Shown piece after piece: positions 37,237 through 46,500 of a stretch of 64,000 nucleotides of DNA. The number at the start of each line of letters is the position of its first letter. The stretch's first letter is position 1. The position numbers were made by a program, and so were the translations under genes. Location of the stretch: assembly GCF_029395455.1 (NCBI RefSeq), contig NZ_CP113916.1:992001-1056000 (forward strand), read 5' to 3'. The notes under the pieces were generated by a model, which saw only the letters and a list, made by a program, of their open reading frames with translations, made no database searches and had not been told where the DNA came from. This DNA is from Lactobacillus sp. ESL0785. Lineage in GTDB: Bacteria; Bacillota; Bacilli; Lactobacillales; Lactobacillaceae.

Positions 37237-37578
37237 TCATTCTCCCCTCATTTTTCCTAATAATTGCTTAATTTTAATTAATGCTTCTTCATGCTGATCC
37301 TGGGCGACTGCATCAGCAATTGCCACTAACTTTTGCTCTATTTCATTATAGTCTTTATGCATGTGCAGTTTTGCTTCATAATTGGTTAAAAGTTTTCGGC
37401 AGCGGCGCAGATTATCATAGACTGCCTGCCGTGACACATTGTGGTTAGCAGCAATTTCGCCCAAAGAAAGATCATCATAATAATAATCTTCAAAATAACT
37501 TTGCTGACCCTTAGTTAGGAGCTGACCATAATATGCGTATAAATCGCCCAATAATTCATTTTTAACGAGTTCGTCCAT
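37237..37578 (-). CDS. ylxM: YlxM/p13-like DNA-binding SRP regulator
   Basis: A 113-residue helix-turn-helix protein: LYAYYGQLLTKGQQSYFEDYYYDDLSLGEIAANHNVSRQAVYDNLRRCRKLLTNYEAKL, the YlxM/SRP p13 signature. It stimulates SRP GTPases in some species and always precedes ffh. The frame is open to 37647, but the ATG at 37578 with AAGGTG upstream is the conserved start, and an extended -10 lies at 37596-37601, which the longer form would overlap. Confidence 0.9.
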   Translation of the reverse strand: MDELVKNELLGDLYAYYGQLLTKGQQSYFEDYYYDDLSLGEIAANHNVSRQAVYDNLRRCRKLLTNYEAKLHMHKDYNEIEQKLVAIADAVAQDQHEEALIKIKQLLGKMRGE

Positions 37579-37595
37579 TACTTTCACCTTGAACC

Positions 37596-37601
37596 AGTAT
37601 A
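37596..37601 (-). promoter_or_regulatory. Extended -10 of ylxM-ffh
   Basis: TATACT with TGC just upstream on the minus strand; a weak -35-like TCGTCA is 17 bases further. The leader would be only about 11 bases before the ylxM start. Confidence 0.6.
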
Positions 37602-37675
37602 GCAAAAAAGCGATGATTTGACGATTGCCAGCAGCAACTCTTAGCAAATTTTATTGATTTTGGATAAAAAAGCAT

Positions 37676-37704
37676 TTGCGATTATCTGACCGTTTTCTTA
37701 TGAT
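37676..37704 (+). promoter_or_regulatory. Promoter of the first amino-acid permease
   Basis: TTGCGA (37676-37681), 17 bases, TATGAT (37699-37704). The leader to the GTG at 37781 is about 70 bases and carries an inverted repeat. Confidence 0.65.
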
Positions 37705-37722
37705 AATTAAACTTGCACAGTT

Positions 37723-37744
37723 AGAAGCATTTGTGTAAGCTTCT
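37723..37744 (+). repeat. Inverted repeat in the permease leader
   Basis: AGAAGC (37723-37728) and GCTTCT (37739-37744) around ten bases. No T-run follows, so it is not an intrinsic terminator; it could be an RNA hairpin or an operator. Confidence 0.45.
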
Positions 37745-37780
37745 TTATATTGATTCTAAAAATTCTAAGGAGAATAAAAA

Positions 37781-39208
37781 GTGAATTTATGGAAAAAAAT
37801 TAATCGTAAGGAAGACCCGCGGGTCTATGAACAAAAAGATGGCCAGCTAGTTCGCTCGCTTACTGTAAAAGACTTTTTGGCACTTGGTGTCGGAACTATC
37901 GTTTCTACCTCCATCTTTACTTTACCTGGGGAAGTAGCGGCACTGCATACAGGGCCAGCTGTCGCCATTTCTTGTGTCTTAGCAGCCATTGTTGCCGGCA
38001 TTGTTTCTTTTGCTTATGCGGAAATGGCAGCAGCTATGCCTTTTGCTGGTTCCGCATATTCTTGGATTAATGTTGTCTTTGGCGAAGTGTGGGGTTGGAT
38101 TGCCGGTTGGGCACTTTTAGCGGAATATTTTATCGCCATGTCATTTATCGGTTCGGGGATTTCGGCCAATTTTCGTGCCCTTATTGCTCCCTTAGGCTTA
38201 AAGTTGCCGGCTGCTTTAGCCAATCCCTTTGGTGTTCATGGCGGAGTTATCGATCTCATTTCAATTGTCTCGATCTTTTTAGTTTCCCTGTTGATTAGTC
38301 ACGGGGTATCTGAGGCATCTCGAGTTGAGAATGCCCTTGTTGCCCTGAAGGTCTTGGCAATCTTACTCTTTGTTATTGTTGGTATGACCGCAATTAAAAA
38401 GGCTAACTTCATTCCATTTATTCCGCATTATCGAGCAACTGCCAACGGTCCTTTTGGCGGCTGGCAGGGAATTTATGCCGGTGTGTCCATGATCTTCGTA
38501 TCATATCTAGGCTTTGATGCAATCGCGGCTAATTCTGCCGAAGCCAAAAACCCAGAAAAAACCATGCCCCGCGGAATTGTCGGTTCACTATTAATTGCCG
38601 TTGTCTTATTTGTTGCCGTTAGTCTGGTGCTAATTGGCGTTGTCCCTTACCAGAAATATCTCGGTTCTGCAGAACCAGTTGGTCTTGCTCTGCGGTCAAT
38701 CGGTCGCGGGACAATCGCTACAATCGTGCAAACAATTGCTGTTTTCGGTATGTTTACCGCGCTAATTGGTCTCTGCATGTCAAGTTCAAGATTAGTCTAC
38801 TCCTTTGGCCGCGACGGCATGCTACCCAAAAAATTAGGTAAATTAAATAGTGATAAAAGACCTAACAATGCCCTATGGACAATTACTGTCGTGGCAATTT
38901 TAATTAGTGCCTTTTTACCATTTTCATTCCTAACACAGCTAGTTTCAGCTGGCACACTGATTGCTTTCATGTTTGTTTCCCTAGGTATTTATCGCTTAAG
39001 ACCACGTGAAGGCGCTGATATTGCTAAACCCGCATTTAAAATGCCCTGGTATCCTGTACTGCCATTCTTAGGATTTTTGGGATCACTCATTGTCTTTATG
39101 GGACTCGATACACAGGCTAAAATTTACGCAATTATTTGGTTTGTCATTGGATTAATTATTTATTTCTCTTATGGATTAAAACATTCAGTAATGAACCAGA
39201 AAAATTAA
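37781..39208 (+). CDS. APC-family amino-acid permease, copy 1
   Basis: A 475-residue permease with about 12 hydrophobic segments, starting MNLWKKINRKEDPRVYEQKDGQLVRSLTVKDF, then LGVGTIVSTSIFTLPGEVAALHTGPAVAISCVLAAIVAGIVSF, the APC signature around the first two unwound helices, and FVSYLGFDAIAANSAEAKNPEKTMPRGI further on. It resembles the CAT-type group (YfnA-like). Substrate unknown, probably a neutral or cationic amino acid. GTG start with AAGGAG eight bases before. A paralog follows directly downstream. Confidence 0.85.
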   Translation: MNLWKKINRKEDPRVYEQKDGQLVRSLTVKDFLALGVGTIVSTSIFTLPGEVAALHTGPAVAISCVLAAIVAGIVSFAYAEMAAAMPFAGSAYSWINVVFGEVWGWIAGWALLAEYFIAMSFIGSGISANFRALIAPLGLKLPAALANPFGVHGGVIDLISIVSIFLVSLLISHGVSEASRVENALVALKVLAILLFVIVGMTAIKKANFIPFIPHYRATANGPFGGWQGIYAGVSMIFVSYLGFDAIAANSAEAKNPEKTMPRGIVGSLLIAVVLFVAVSLVLIGVVPYQKYLGSAEPVGLALRSIGRGTIATIVQTIAVFGMFTALIGLCMSSSRLVYSFGRDGMLPKKLGKLNSDKRPNNALWTITVVAILISAFLPFSFLTQLVSAGTLIAFMFVSLGIYRLRPREGADIAKPAFKMPWYPVLPFLGFLGSLIVFMGLDTQAKIYAIIWFVIGLIIYFSYGLKHSVMNQKN

Positions 39209-39228
39209 CTTTGATATTTTCAACTTTT

Positions 39229-39263
39229 AAAAAACGCAGCTAGACGACTTAGCTGCGTTTTTA
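39229..39263 (+). terminator. Intrinsic terminator after permease copy 1
   Basis: ACGCAGCTA / TAGCTGCGT arms with flanking A and T runs; a strong, nearly symmetric stem. Confidence 0.88.
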
Positions 39264-39274
39264 CTTTGTTAAAT

Positions 39275-39303
39275 TTGACGATTAAAATCTTTTGCATTAT
39301 TAT
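39275..39303 (+). promoter_or_regulatory. Promoter of permease copy 2
   Basis: TTGACG (39275-39280), 17 bases, TATTAT (39298-39303), after the upstream terminator. The copies are therefore transcribed separately. Confidence 0.7.
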
Positions 39304-39358
39304 TAATTATTATTTAATTTAATTATCAAAAAATCATTATTTTATGGAGGTAATTTAT

Positions 39359-40783
39359 TTGAAGCTTTGGCAAACAATGAATCGCAAAGAAGACCCTAAT
39401 ATTTATCAAGAAAAAGATGGTCATTTGGTACGGACCTTAAAAGTCCGCGATTTTTTGGCTCTTGGCGTTGGAACAATCGTTTCCACTTCAATCTTCACTC
39501 TTCCGGGAGAAGTGGCAGCACTGCACACAGGACCAGCAGTTGCTATCTCTTGTGTTATTGCCTCAATCGTTGCTGGTCTAGTGGCATTTGCTTATGCCGA
39601 AATGGCAGCAGCAATGCCTTTTGCCGGTTCGGTCTATTCATGGATTAATGTCGTCTTTGGTGAATTTTGGGGCTGGATTTCCGGCTGGGCCCTATTAGCC
39701 GAATATTTAATTGGTATGGCCTTTGTTAGTTCAGGCTTGTCAGCTAACTTGCGGGCACTAATTGCTCCCTTAGGCTGGAAGTTGCCGGCAGCCTTAGCCA
39801 ACCCACTAGGTGTTAACGGCGGTGTAGTTGATCTGGTAGCTCTAATTGCTATTATGCTGGCCGCAATTTTGGTTAGTTTTGGTGTATCCAAAGCATCCCG
39901 CGTTGAAAATATCTTAGTTGTTGTTAAGGTTCTAGCAATCGTACTTTTTGTTGTTGTCGGTTTAACAGCAATTAAAGCTGCTAATTTCGTGCCGTTCATC
40001 CCGCATTATCGAGCAACTGCCAACGGTCCTTTTGGCGGCTGGCAGGGAATTTATGCCGGTGTTTCAATGATTTATATTTCTTTCTTGGGCTTTGATACAA
40101 TCGCCTCTAACTCTGCTGAAGCAATTAACCCGCAAAAGACCATGCCTCGCGGAATTATTGGCTCATTATTAATTGCCGTTGTCTTGTTTGTAGCAGTGAG
40201 TTTAGTACTTGTCGGCATGGTTCCCTACCATCAATATCTTAACTCTGCCGAGCCTGTTGGTTATGCTTTACGCCAAACCGGTCACGGCGGCGTCGCAATT
40301 ATTGTTCAATCCGTAGCAGTCTTGGGTATGTTTACCGCCTTAATTGGCTTATGTATGGCAAGTTCACGGCTAGTCTATTCTTTTGGTCGTGATGGCATGT
40401 TGCCAAAGAAACTGGGCAAGCTTAATCAAGACCACCGCCCAGCAACAGCATTATGGACAGTAGCAATTATTTCCATTATTATTTCTGCTTTTATTCCATT
40501 CGCCTTTTTAACTCAGTTAGTATCTGCGGGGACATTAATTGCCTTTATGTTTGTTTCAATTGGTATTTATCGTTTACGACCACGCGAAGGTCACGACATT
40601 TCTGATCCTGCATTTAAAATGCCGCTTTATCCAGTTTTGCCGTTTCTTGCATTCTTAGGATCCTTTGCAGTTTTCTTAGGCCTCGATAGTCAAGCCAAGG
40701 AGTACATGCTAGTTTGGACAATAGTCGGTATCATCATTTATTACCTCTACGGCATGCACCATTCTGCAATGAATAAGCAATAA
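39359..40783 (+). CDS. APC-family amino-acid permease, copy 2
   Basis: Paralog of the preceding permease with the same domain order and near-identical N-terminus (MKLWQTMNRKEDPNIYQEKDGHLVRTLKVRDFLALGVGTIVSTSIF). An ATG at 39344 is in frame, but it overlaps the GGAGG; the TTG at 39359, eight bases after it, aligns with copy 1 and gives 474 residues. Copies differ most in the loops, e.g. FVSYLGFDAIAAN versus YISFLGFDTIASN. Substrate unknown; the divergence suggests specialised uptake of different amino acids. Confidence 0.85.
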   Translation: MKLWQTMNRKEDPNIYQEKDGHLVRTLKVRDFLALGVGTIVSTSIFTLPGEVAALHTGPAVAISCVIASIVAGLVAFAYAEMAAAMPFAGSVYSWINVVFGEFWGWISGWALLAEYLIGMAFVSSGLSANLRALIAPLGWKLPAALANPLGVNGGVVDLVALIAIMLAAILVSFGVSKASRVENILVVVKVLAIVLFVVVGLTAIKAANFVPFIPHYRATANGPFGGWQGIYAGVSMIYISFLGFDTIASNSAEAINPQKTMPRGIIGSLLIAVVLFVAVSLVLVGMVPYHQYLNSAEPVGYALRQTGHGGVAIIVQSVAVLGMFTALIGLCMASSRLVYSFGRDGMLPKKLGKLNQDHRPATALWTVAIISIIISAFIPFAFLTQLVSAGTLIAFMFVSIGIYRLRPREGHDISDPAFKMPLYPVLPFLAFLGSFAVFLGLDSQAKEYMLVWTIVGIIIYYLYGMHHSAMNKQ

Positions 40784-40794
40784 CTTTTAACTAA

Positions 40795-40831
40795 ACAAAA
40801 AAGGCTTAACCAGCACGGTTAAGCCTTTTTA
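40795..40831. terminator. Bidirectional terminator between permease copy 2 and pepD
   Basis: AAGGCTTAACC / GGTTAAGCCTT arms with A6 left and T5-T6 right. It can end permease 2 and pepD, which converge here. Confidence 0.88.
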
Positions 40832-40835
40832 TTTA

Positions 40836-42260
40836 CTATAAATTTTCATCCATATTAAAGGTCAACTTCGACATGTTAATTGAATCGATCATCATCTGAC
40901 CCCACAATTTTTCTGATTGTTTGCGAGTATAAGCAACCGTTTCTTGGTTTGCCTTAGTCAAGTAATCTGTCAGTTTATTGCCATTTTTACCTTCAGCGCC
41001 AGCAATAACATCTTCAACGCGACGACGGAAGTACTGGTTTAAATCCTTCAAGTAGTCAGTATCTAATTGCACAAATTGCGGATAATGACTTTCAACGATT
41101 GCTGCTAATGACTTGTAATACCACCAAGCGTCGTTCATGTTGTAATCCATTGAAGTATCGCTATATGAAGGGTCTGTGTCGTTCATATTCGCAAAGAACG
41201 GAACAAATGGTGTAAAGGTCGGCCCACCAATACATAACCACATGATTGCGGCCTTGTCGTGGTCAACATCATTTCTAATTTGTAAAATATGTGAATTTTG
41301 CGTTCTGTTCAAGCCAATTGGACGAAAACGATGCTTTTCTTCTTCAGTACCCTTGCCAAATGGATCATAAGGGGTGTCTTGATAATGACTGCCTAATACA
41401 AATTCGATATCTTCACGTGTAATCTTCTTGGCTGCCCGGCGGATAAATGGCAAGTCACCATTAGTTGGATCTTGCTCAATTTCGGGATTAAAGTACTTTT
41501 GACCATACCAAACTCGATTAGTATTGTAATGGCGGTCTTGCTCTGTGTAAGTACCAAAGATGTGCCGGAAGTTCCAGCCCTCATGATCTGTATTTAAGTG
41601 ATGCGCGGTCACAAATTCTTGAATGCCTTCGCTCCACATAAAGTTATCTGGGTCATCAAAATCAACTTGTTCAATCGAAACCCGGTTAGCTGCAATTGCA
41701 TAAGCATCATCTGGTATTCTTTGTGCGACCCAGTGGTGACCAGTAACAATTTCCATGTACCAAACTTCATCTTGGTCACTGAACAGAACTGAATTACCAG
41801 CAGGTGAACCATACTTGGCAATTAATTTACCTAAATATTCAACCCCATGTTTAGCAGAATGAATGTATGGCAAAACAACTGATTGCATACAGTCTTCGTC
41901 TAAACCATCTTTAACTAATGGGTCAAAGGCCAAAGCACGTTCATTACCATAAGTTGACTCAGTACAAGACATAGCAACATTTTCTTGATTAATACCACTC
42001 TCATCATAATAGCCGCGGTGTTGGTAGTCAACATTAGGAACAGCTGGTACCGCCTGCGCATCCTCAGGCAGGTCCAAGGTAAATTTATTCAACCAAGATT
42101 TAATCTTGCGTCCTTTTTCACCATGAGCAGCAGGATGAATAATAAACTTTTGCGGCGTAATCGGCCGGAAAGTGTCATCGTTGCGGGCAATCATTGTTGA
42201 GCCGTCAATTGAAGCATTTTTACCAACCAAAATGGTTGTACATGCACTATATTCTTTCAT
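40836..42260 (-). CDS. pepD: C69-family dipeptidase PepD
   Basis: An Ntn-hydrolase dipeptidase of the C69 family. The N-terminus MKEYSACTTILVGKNASIDGSTMIARNDD places the nucleophile at Cys7 after a short propeptide that is removed autocatalytically. Further family blocks are GYYDESGINQENVAMSCTESTYGNERAL, SPAGNSVLFSDQDEVWYMEIVTGHHWVAQRIPDDAYAIAANR and WLCIGGPTFTPFVPFF. It cleaves dipeptides in the cytosol, downstream of the Opp importer. ATG at 42260 with AAAGGAG upstream. An extended -10 at 42284-42289 overlaps the ftsY stop. Confidence 0.92.
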   Translation of the reverse strand: MKEYSACTTILVGKNASIDGSTMIARNDDTFRPITPQKFIIHPAAHGEKGRKIKSWLNKFTLDLPEDAQAVPAVPNVDYQHRGYYDESGINQENVAMSCTESTYGNERALAFDPLVKDGLDEDCMQSVVLPYIHSAKHGVEYLGKLIAKYGSPAGNSVLFSDQDEVWYMEIVTGHHWVAQRIPDDAYAIAANRVSIEQVDFDDPDNFMWSEGIQEFVTAHHLNTDHEGWNFRHIFGTYTEQDRHYNTNRVWYGQKYFNPEIEQDPTNGDLPFIRRAAKKITREDIEFVLGSHYQDTPYDPFGKGTEEEKHRFRPIGLNRTQNSHILQIRNDVDHDKAAIMWLCIGGPTFTPFVPFFANMNDTDPSYSDTSMDYNMNDAWWYYKSLAAIVESHYPQFVQLDTDYLKDLNQYFRRRVEDVIAGAEGKNGNKLTDYLTKANQETVAYTRKQSEKLWGQMMIDSINMSKLTFNMDENL

Positions 42261-42283
42261 AATTTTCTCCTTTTGTTTTTATT

Positions 42284-42292
42284 ATTATACCA
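42284..42292 (-). promoter_or_regulatory. Extended -10 promoter of pepD
   Basis: TGGTATAAT on the minus strand, spanning 42292-42284 and overlapping the ftsY stop codon. No good -35, but TGn-TATAAT is often enough. Confidence 0.6.
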
Positions 42293-43589
42293 AATCATGG
42301 AAAAGTCCAACAGCATAATTTGCTGCATCAAAGTCAGCAAGATCTTCAGGCTTCTCGCCCAGACCTACTAATTTTACCGGTAGTTTCATTTCGTTGCGAA
42401 TTGCTAAGACCACGCCACCTTTTGACGAACCATCTAATTTGGTTAGAACTAAGCCTGTTAATTTAGTTGTTTTATCAAAATCTTTCGCCTGCAACAAAGC
42501 ATTCTGCCCTGTTGAACCATCTAATACTAATAAAGTTTCTGTTGGTTCTGCAGGAGCTTGCTTCTTAATAATTCGCTCAATTTTTTCGAGTTCACTCATT
42601 AAGTTTTTCTTATTTTGCAAACGACCAGCAGTGTCAACTAATAAATAGTCGACGTGTTCCGCAATTGCTCTTGCGGTTGCATCATACACAACTGATGCCG
42701 GGTCCGCTTGATCTTTGCCTGTTACTACCGGCACGCCAACACGCTTGCCCCATTCAACCAGCTGTTCAACAGCACCTGCTCTAAATGTATCAGCGGCTGC
42801 CAATAAAACCGACTTACCTTGATCTTTGAAGCGTTTTGCCAACTTACCAATCGTGGTTGTCTTGCCAGCACCATTAACTCCAACAAAAAGATAAATATTC
42901 GGTTGTCCATTATCATGATAACGCAATTTTTCATTTTCAGCATCGCCATTTTTATCATAGAGATCAACCAATTTTTCCACAATTAATTTCTTCAAATCAT
43001 CATGGGATTTAGCCTTTTGCAACTTCGCTTCATCTTTTAATTCTGTCGTTAATTCCTCAGCCGTTTCAAAGCCAACATCTGATTCAATCAATAATTCTTC
43101 TAAATCATCAAAAAAATCTTCGTCTACTGACCGAAATTGAGCAAAGAATTGATTTAAACGCGCACCAAAGCCCTTATTAGTCTTAGCAAGGCCCTTTTCA
43201 TATAATGCGGTTTGATCTTTTTCTTCTTGTTCCTGAGTTTCGGATTTTGACTCTACTTCTTTCTGAGGTTCAACTTGAGTTTCTGTTGTCGCTTCTTCTA
43301 CTGCGGATGTACTTGCCACAGTTGATTCACTTACTGCAGCAGACAGCGTTTGACTTACAGAAGTTGATTCAGATTCTTTTTCAGGAGTACTTTCGCTCTC
43401 GGATACAGCCGACTCTACTGGCTTTTCAGCTTCACTTTCAACATTTTCTTGGCGATCAGAGTCTACATTAGATCCTAGTTCAGAGTTAACAATTTCATCC
43501 TGCTTTTCTAACTCTGTTTTCGACTCTACTTCAGTTTCTTTTTCTTTATTACCAAAAAGTGACTTCTTGATTTTATCAAATAATCCCAC
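42285..43589 (-). CDS. ftsY: Signal recognition particle receptor FtsY
   Basis: FtsY docks SRP at the membrane and shares a GTPase cycle with Ffh. The first ~140 residues form a long acidic A domain with many E/S/Q pairs (EVESKTELEKQDEIVNSELG and similar). The NG domain follows: IYLFVGVNGAGKTTTIGKLAKRF, LLVDTAGRLQNKKNLMSELEKIERI, TKLDGSSKGGVVLAI. Length is 434. GTG at 43589, two bases after smc, in the rnc-smc-ftsY operon. Confidence 0.96.
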   Translation of the reverse strand: MGLFDKIKKSLFGNKEKETEVESKTELEKQDEIVNSELGSNVDSDRQENVESEAEKPVESAVSESESTPEKESESTSVSQTLSAAVSESTVASTSAVEEATTETQVEPQKEVESKSETQEQEEKDQTALYEKGLAKTNKGFGARLNQFFAQFRSVDEDFFDDLEELLIESDVGFETAEELTTELKDEAKLQKAKSHDDLKKLIVEKLVDLYDKNGDAENEKLRYHDNGQPNIYLFVGVNGAGKTTTIGKLAKRFKDQGKSVLLAAADTFRAGAVEQLVEWGKRVGVPVVTGKDQADPASVVYDATARAIAEHVDYLLVDTAGRLQNKKNLMSELEKIERIIKKQAPAEPTETLLVLDGSTGQNALLQAKDFDKTTKLTGLVLTKLDGSSKGGVVLAIRNEMKLPVKLVGLGEKPEDLADFDAANYAVGLFHDLV

Positions 43590-43591
43590 TT

Positions 43592-46500
43592 TTAGTTCAC
43601 CTCATCTTTTAATTCTTTTAATGATACCGAAAAGACCTGGGAAACACCGGATTCTTGCATCACAACCCCATACAGCTGGTCAGCATGTTCCATTGTTCCA
43701 CGACGATGCGTTATCACAATGAATTGGGTGTGCAGATCATATTTTTCTAAAAATTGGGCAAAACGCGTAACATTGGCATCATCAAGTGCGGCTTCTACCT
43801 CATCTAATACACAAAATGGCACTGGCTTGACTTTTAACATTGCAAATAGCAACGTGATTGCTGTCAAAGCACGTTCGCCACCTGATAATAAACTCAACCG
43901 CTGCAATTTTTTGCCAGGCGGTTGGGCAATAATCTCCACACCTGTTGTTAACATATCATCAGGATCAGTTAGCACCAACTTAGCATTACCACCGCCGAAC
44001 ACGACCGGGAACAAATCCTTGAAGCTTTGTGCAACAGCTGAAAAAGTTTTATTGAAGCGACTACCTACTTCTTGATCTAATTCATTCATTGATTTACGTA
44101 AATTATCCCGGGCCTCTAATAGGTCATTTTGTTGATTATTTAGAAAATCGTACCGCTGCTTAACATCTTCGTATTCCGTAATGGCTTTCAAATTGACGGG
44201 TCCAATATCCTCAAGCGACATCCGGTGTAGTTTAACTTCTTTCTGCATTTTTTGACGAGTAGCTGCATTATTTTCACCAGTTGCTTGGGCTAATGCTGCT
44301 TCAAAAGTTAACGAATAATCACTACTTAAAGTTTTTAGCCGCTGATCAATCTTACTGGTAAATTGGGCTAATTGAACTGACAAACCCTCTTGTTCAGTAG
44401 CCGCATCTTTACGTAAATCATAATTACGACTTGCCACTTGATCAAGCTGATTAATCTGAGCATCAAATTGACCTAATTTTGCACTCAGATCATTTAATTG
44501 TTTTTCTAGTGTAGCCTTTTGCTGCACACCAACCGCACTTTCTTGATGTAATTGCTGCTTTTTCTGTTGGTCAAGTTCGCCGCTATGCGCTAGTTCTGCT
44601 AACTTGTCAGTCAAGGTCTTAATTTGCTGCTGTTTTGCAGTTAACTCTTTTGCCTGATCCTTTTGCTTAACTACCAAATTCTCTAATTTATTTGTATAAA
44701 CCGCAATTTGTGGATCAAGCTCAGCTAAATCATCCTGCACCTGCTGATTTAGTGCTGTAAAATTATCAATTCGCTCTTGCAGCTGACTAATTTGTGCTTT
44801 TTGGTCAGCAATTTGCTGCACTAACTGCTGCTTTTGCTGCTGAGCTTGGGTAATCTTTCCCTTTACCGTTGCTAATTCTGCAGCACGTTCTTTTTTGCGT
44901 GATTCAAACAATTGATTAGCAGCCTTTAATCGTTTGACTTCCTTTTCTTGATTTTGATAAGAAATTACAGCTTCACTCAAATTACGGTTTGCTTCTTCTA
45001 GTTGCTGCTTGTAGGTAGTTAATTGCTGCGTAACTTGATCTTCTTGGGTTACCAATTGAGCTAAACTAGCTTGATCTGCAGTCAATGTCGTTTGCAACTG
45101 CTTAATTTGCTCCTTTAGCTTGGCTAATTCTGCAGTTGTCTGCAATGGTGAATTGTTTTTTTGGTTGCGCATACCACCAGTCATTGATCCACCAGGTGAA
45201 ATAATATCACCATCAAGAGTTACAATTCGGTAGCGACTAATTCGTTGCGAAATTTGCAGCGCATGATCGATAGTATCGACAATAACTGTACTACCGAGCA
45301 GATAATTAATTGCTGCACTAATATCTTCGGCAATCGAACTCTCTACTAGCTCACTGGCAATTCCTTTAAAACCCGTAAACGACTGTAAACTGCGAACAGT
45401 TGACTGTGGTATCGTATATTGGTGCAAACCATCTAACGGCAGAAAGGTCGCACGACCAGCATGATTATGCTTTAACTGGTTAATGGCATCTCGTGCACTT
45501 GCTCTACTTGTAGTCACCAAATCTTGAACGCCGCCGCCAAGCGCTGTTGTCATTGCTGCTTCTAGTTCTACAGGAAAAGATAATAATTCACCAACAGCAC
45601 CAATTACCCCGGGATAATTACTAAGATTATTTAATACGTTGCGTACACCATAATAGTAGCCTTCATGACGTTTACGAATATTTTCCAAGGCTTCATAGCG
45701 GGCACTTACCTGATTAAGTCGCCGATTACTTTCATTGATAATCTGGCGTAAATCAGCAAGCTGCTTCTGCTTATCAGCCAGCTTAGCAGTTAAACCAGTA
45801 ATCAAATCTTGCTTCTTGGTTCGTTTAGCTTTAATGGTTTGCCCAGTTTTACCTAACTTGGTTAATTCGGCTGTTGCCTTTGCTAATTCACCTGCAACAT
45901 CAGTATTTTGATAACTACGATCGTCCTGTGTTCGCTTTAATTCTGAATTAAGGTATACAATTTCATTATTATTAGACGTTTGATCCTGTAATAATTGAAT
46001 GTAATCTGTTCGTAAATTATCAAGTTGCTCATTTAAAGCTGCTGGATTTTCATTCAGCTTGACAGTTAACTTATCACGCTTACTTTGCAGCTGCTTCTGC
46101 TTAGCTGTTAATTCAGCTTCCTGCTTAACCAGAGTAGCATTATTAACCTGAAGCTGCTCAAGCTGCTTCTTTACAGTAGTTAATTCTGCCTGATATTCTT
46201 TTTTAGTTGCTGCACTATATTGTTTACTCTGCTCGGCAACCTGTAAATTAGTGTTTATTTCAGAAAGTTTCTTTGTCAAAGCCAGTAAGTCGGCCTGAAT
46301 GTGTTCGCGCTGGTTGCTCATTCGCTTAGATTCATCGCGTTTAGTGACTACAGCTTTTTGTGATTCCTTTACCTCGCGATCAAGCTTTGACAAAAGAACT
46401 TGATTTTCATCAGCTTTTTGCTGAACCTGAGCTTTTTGCTTATTCAAATCCTCAATTTCAAAAGCTAATAAAACTTTTAACTTCTGGTCTAGACCTTGTT

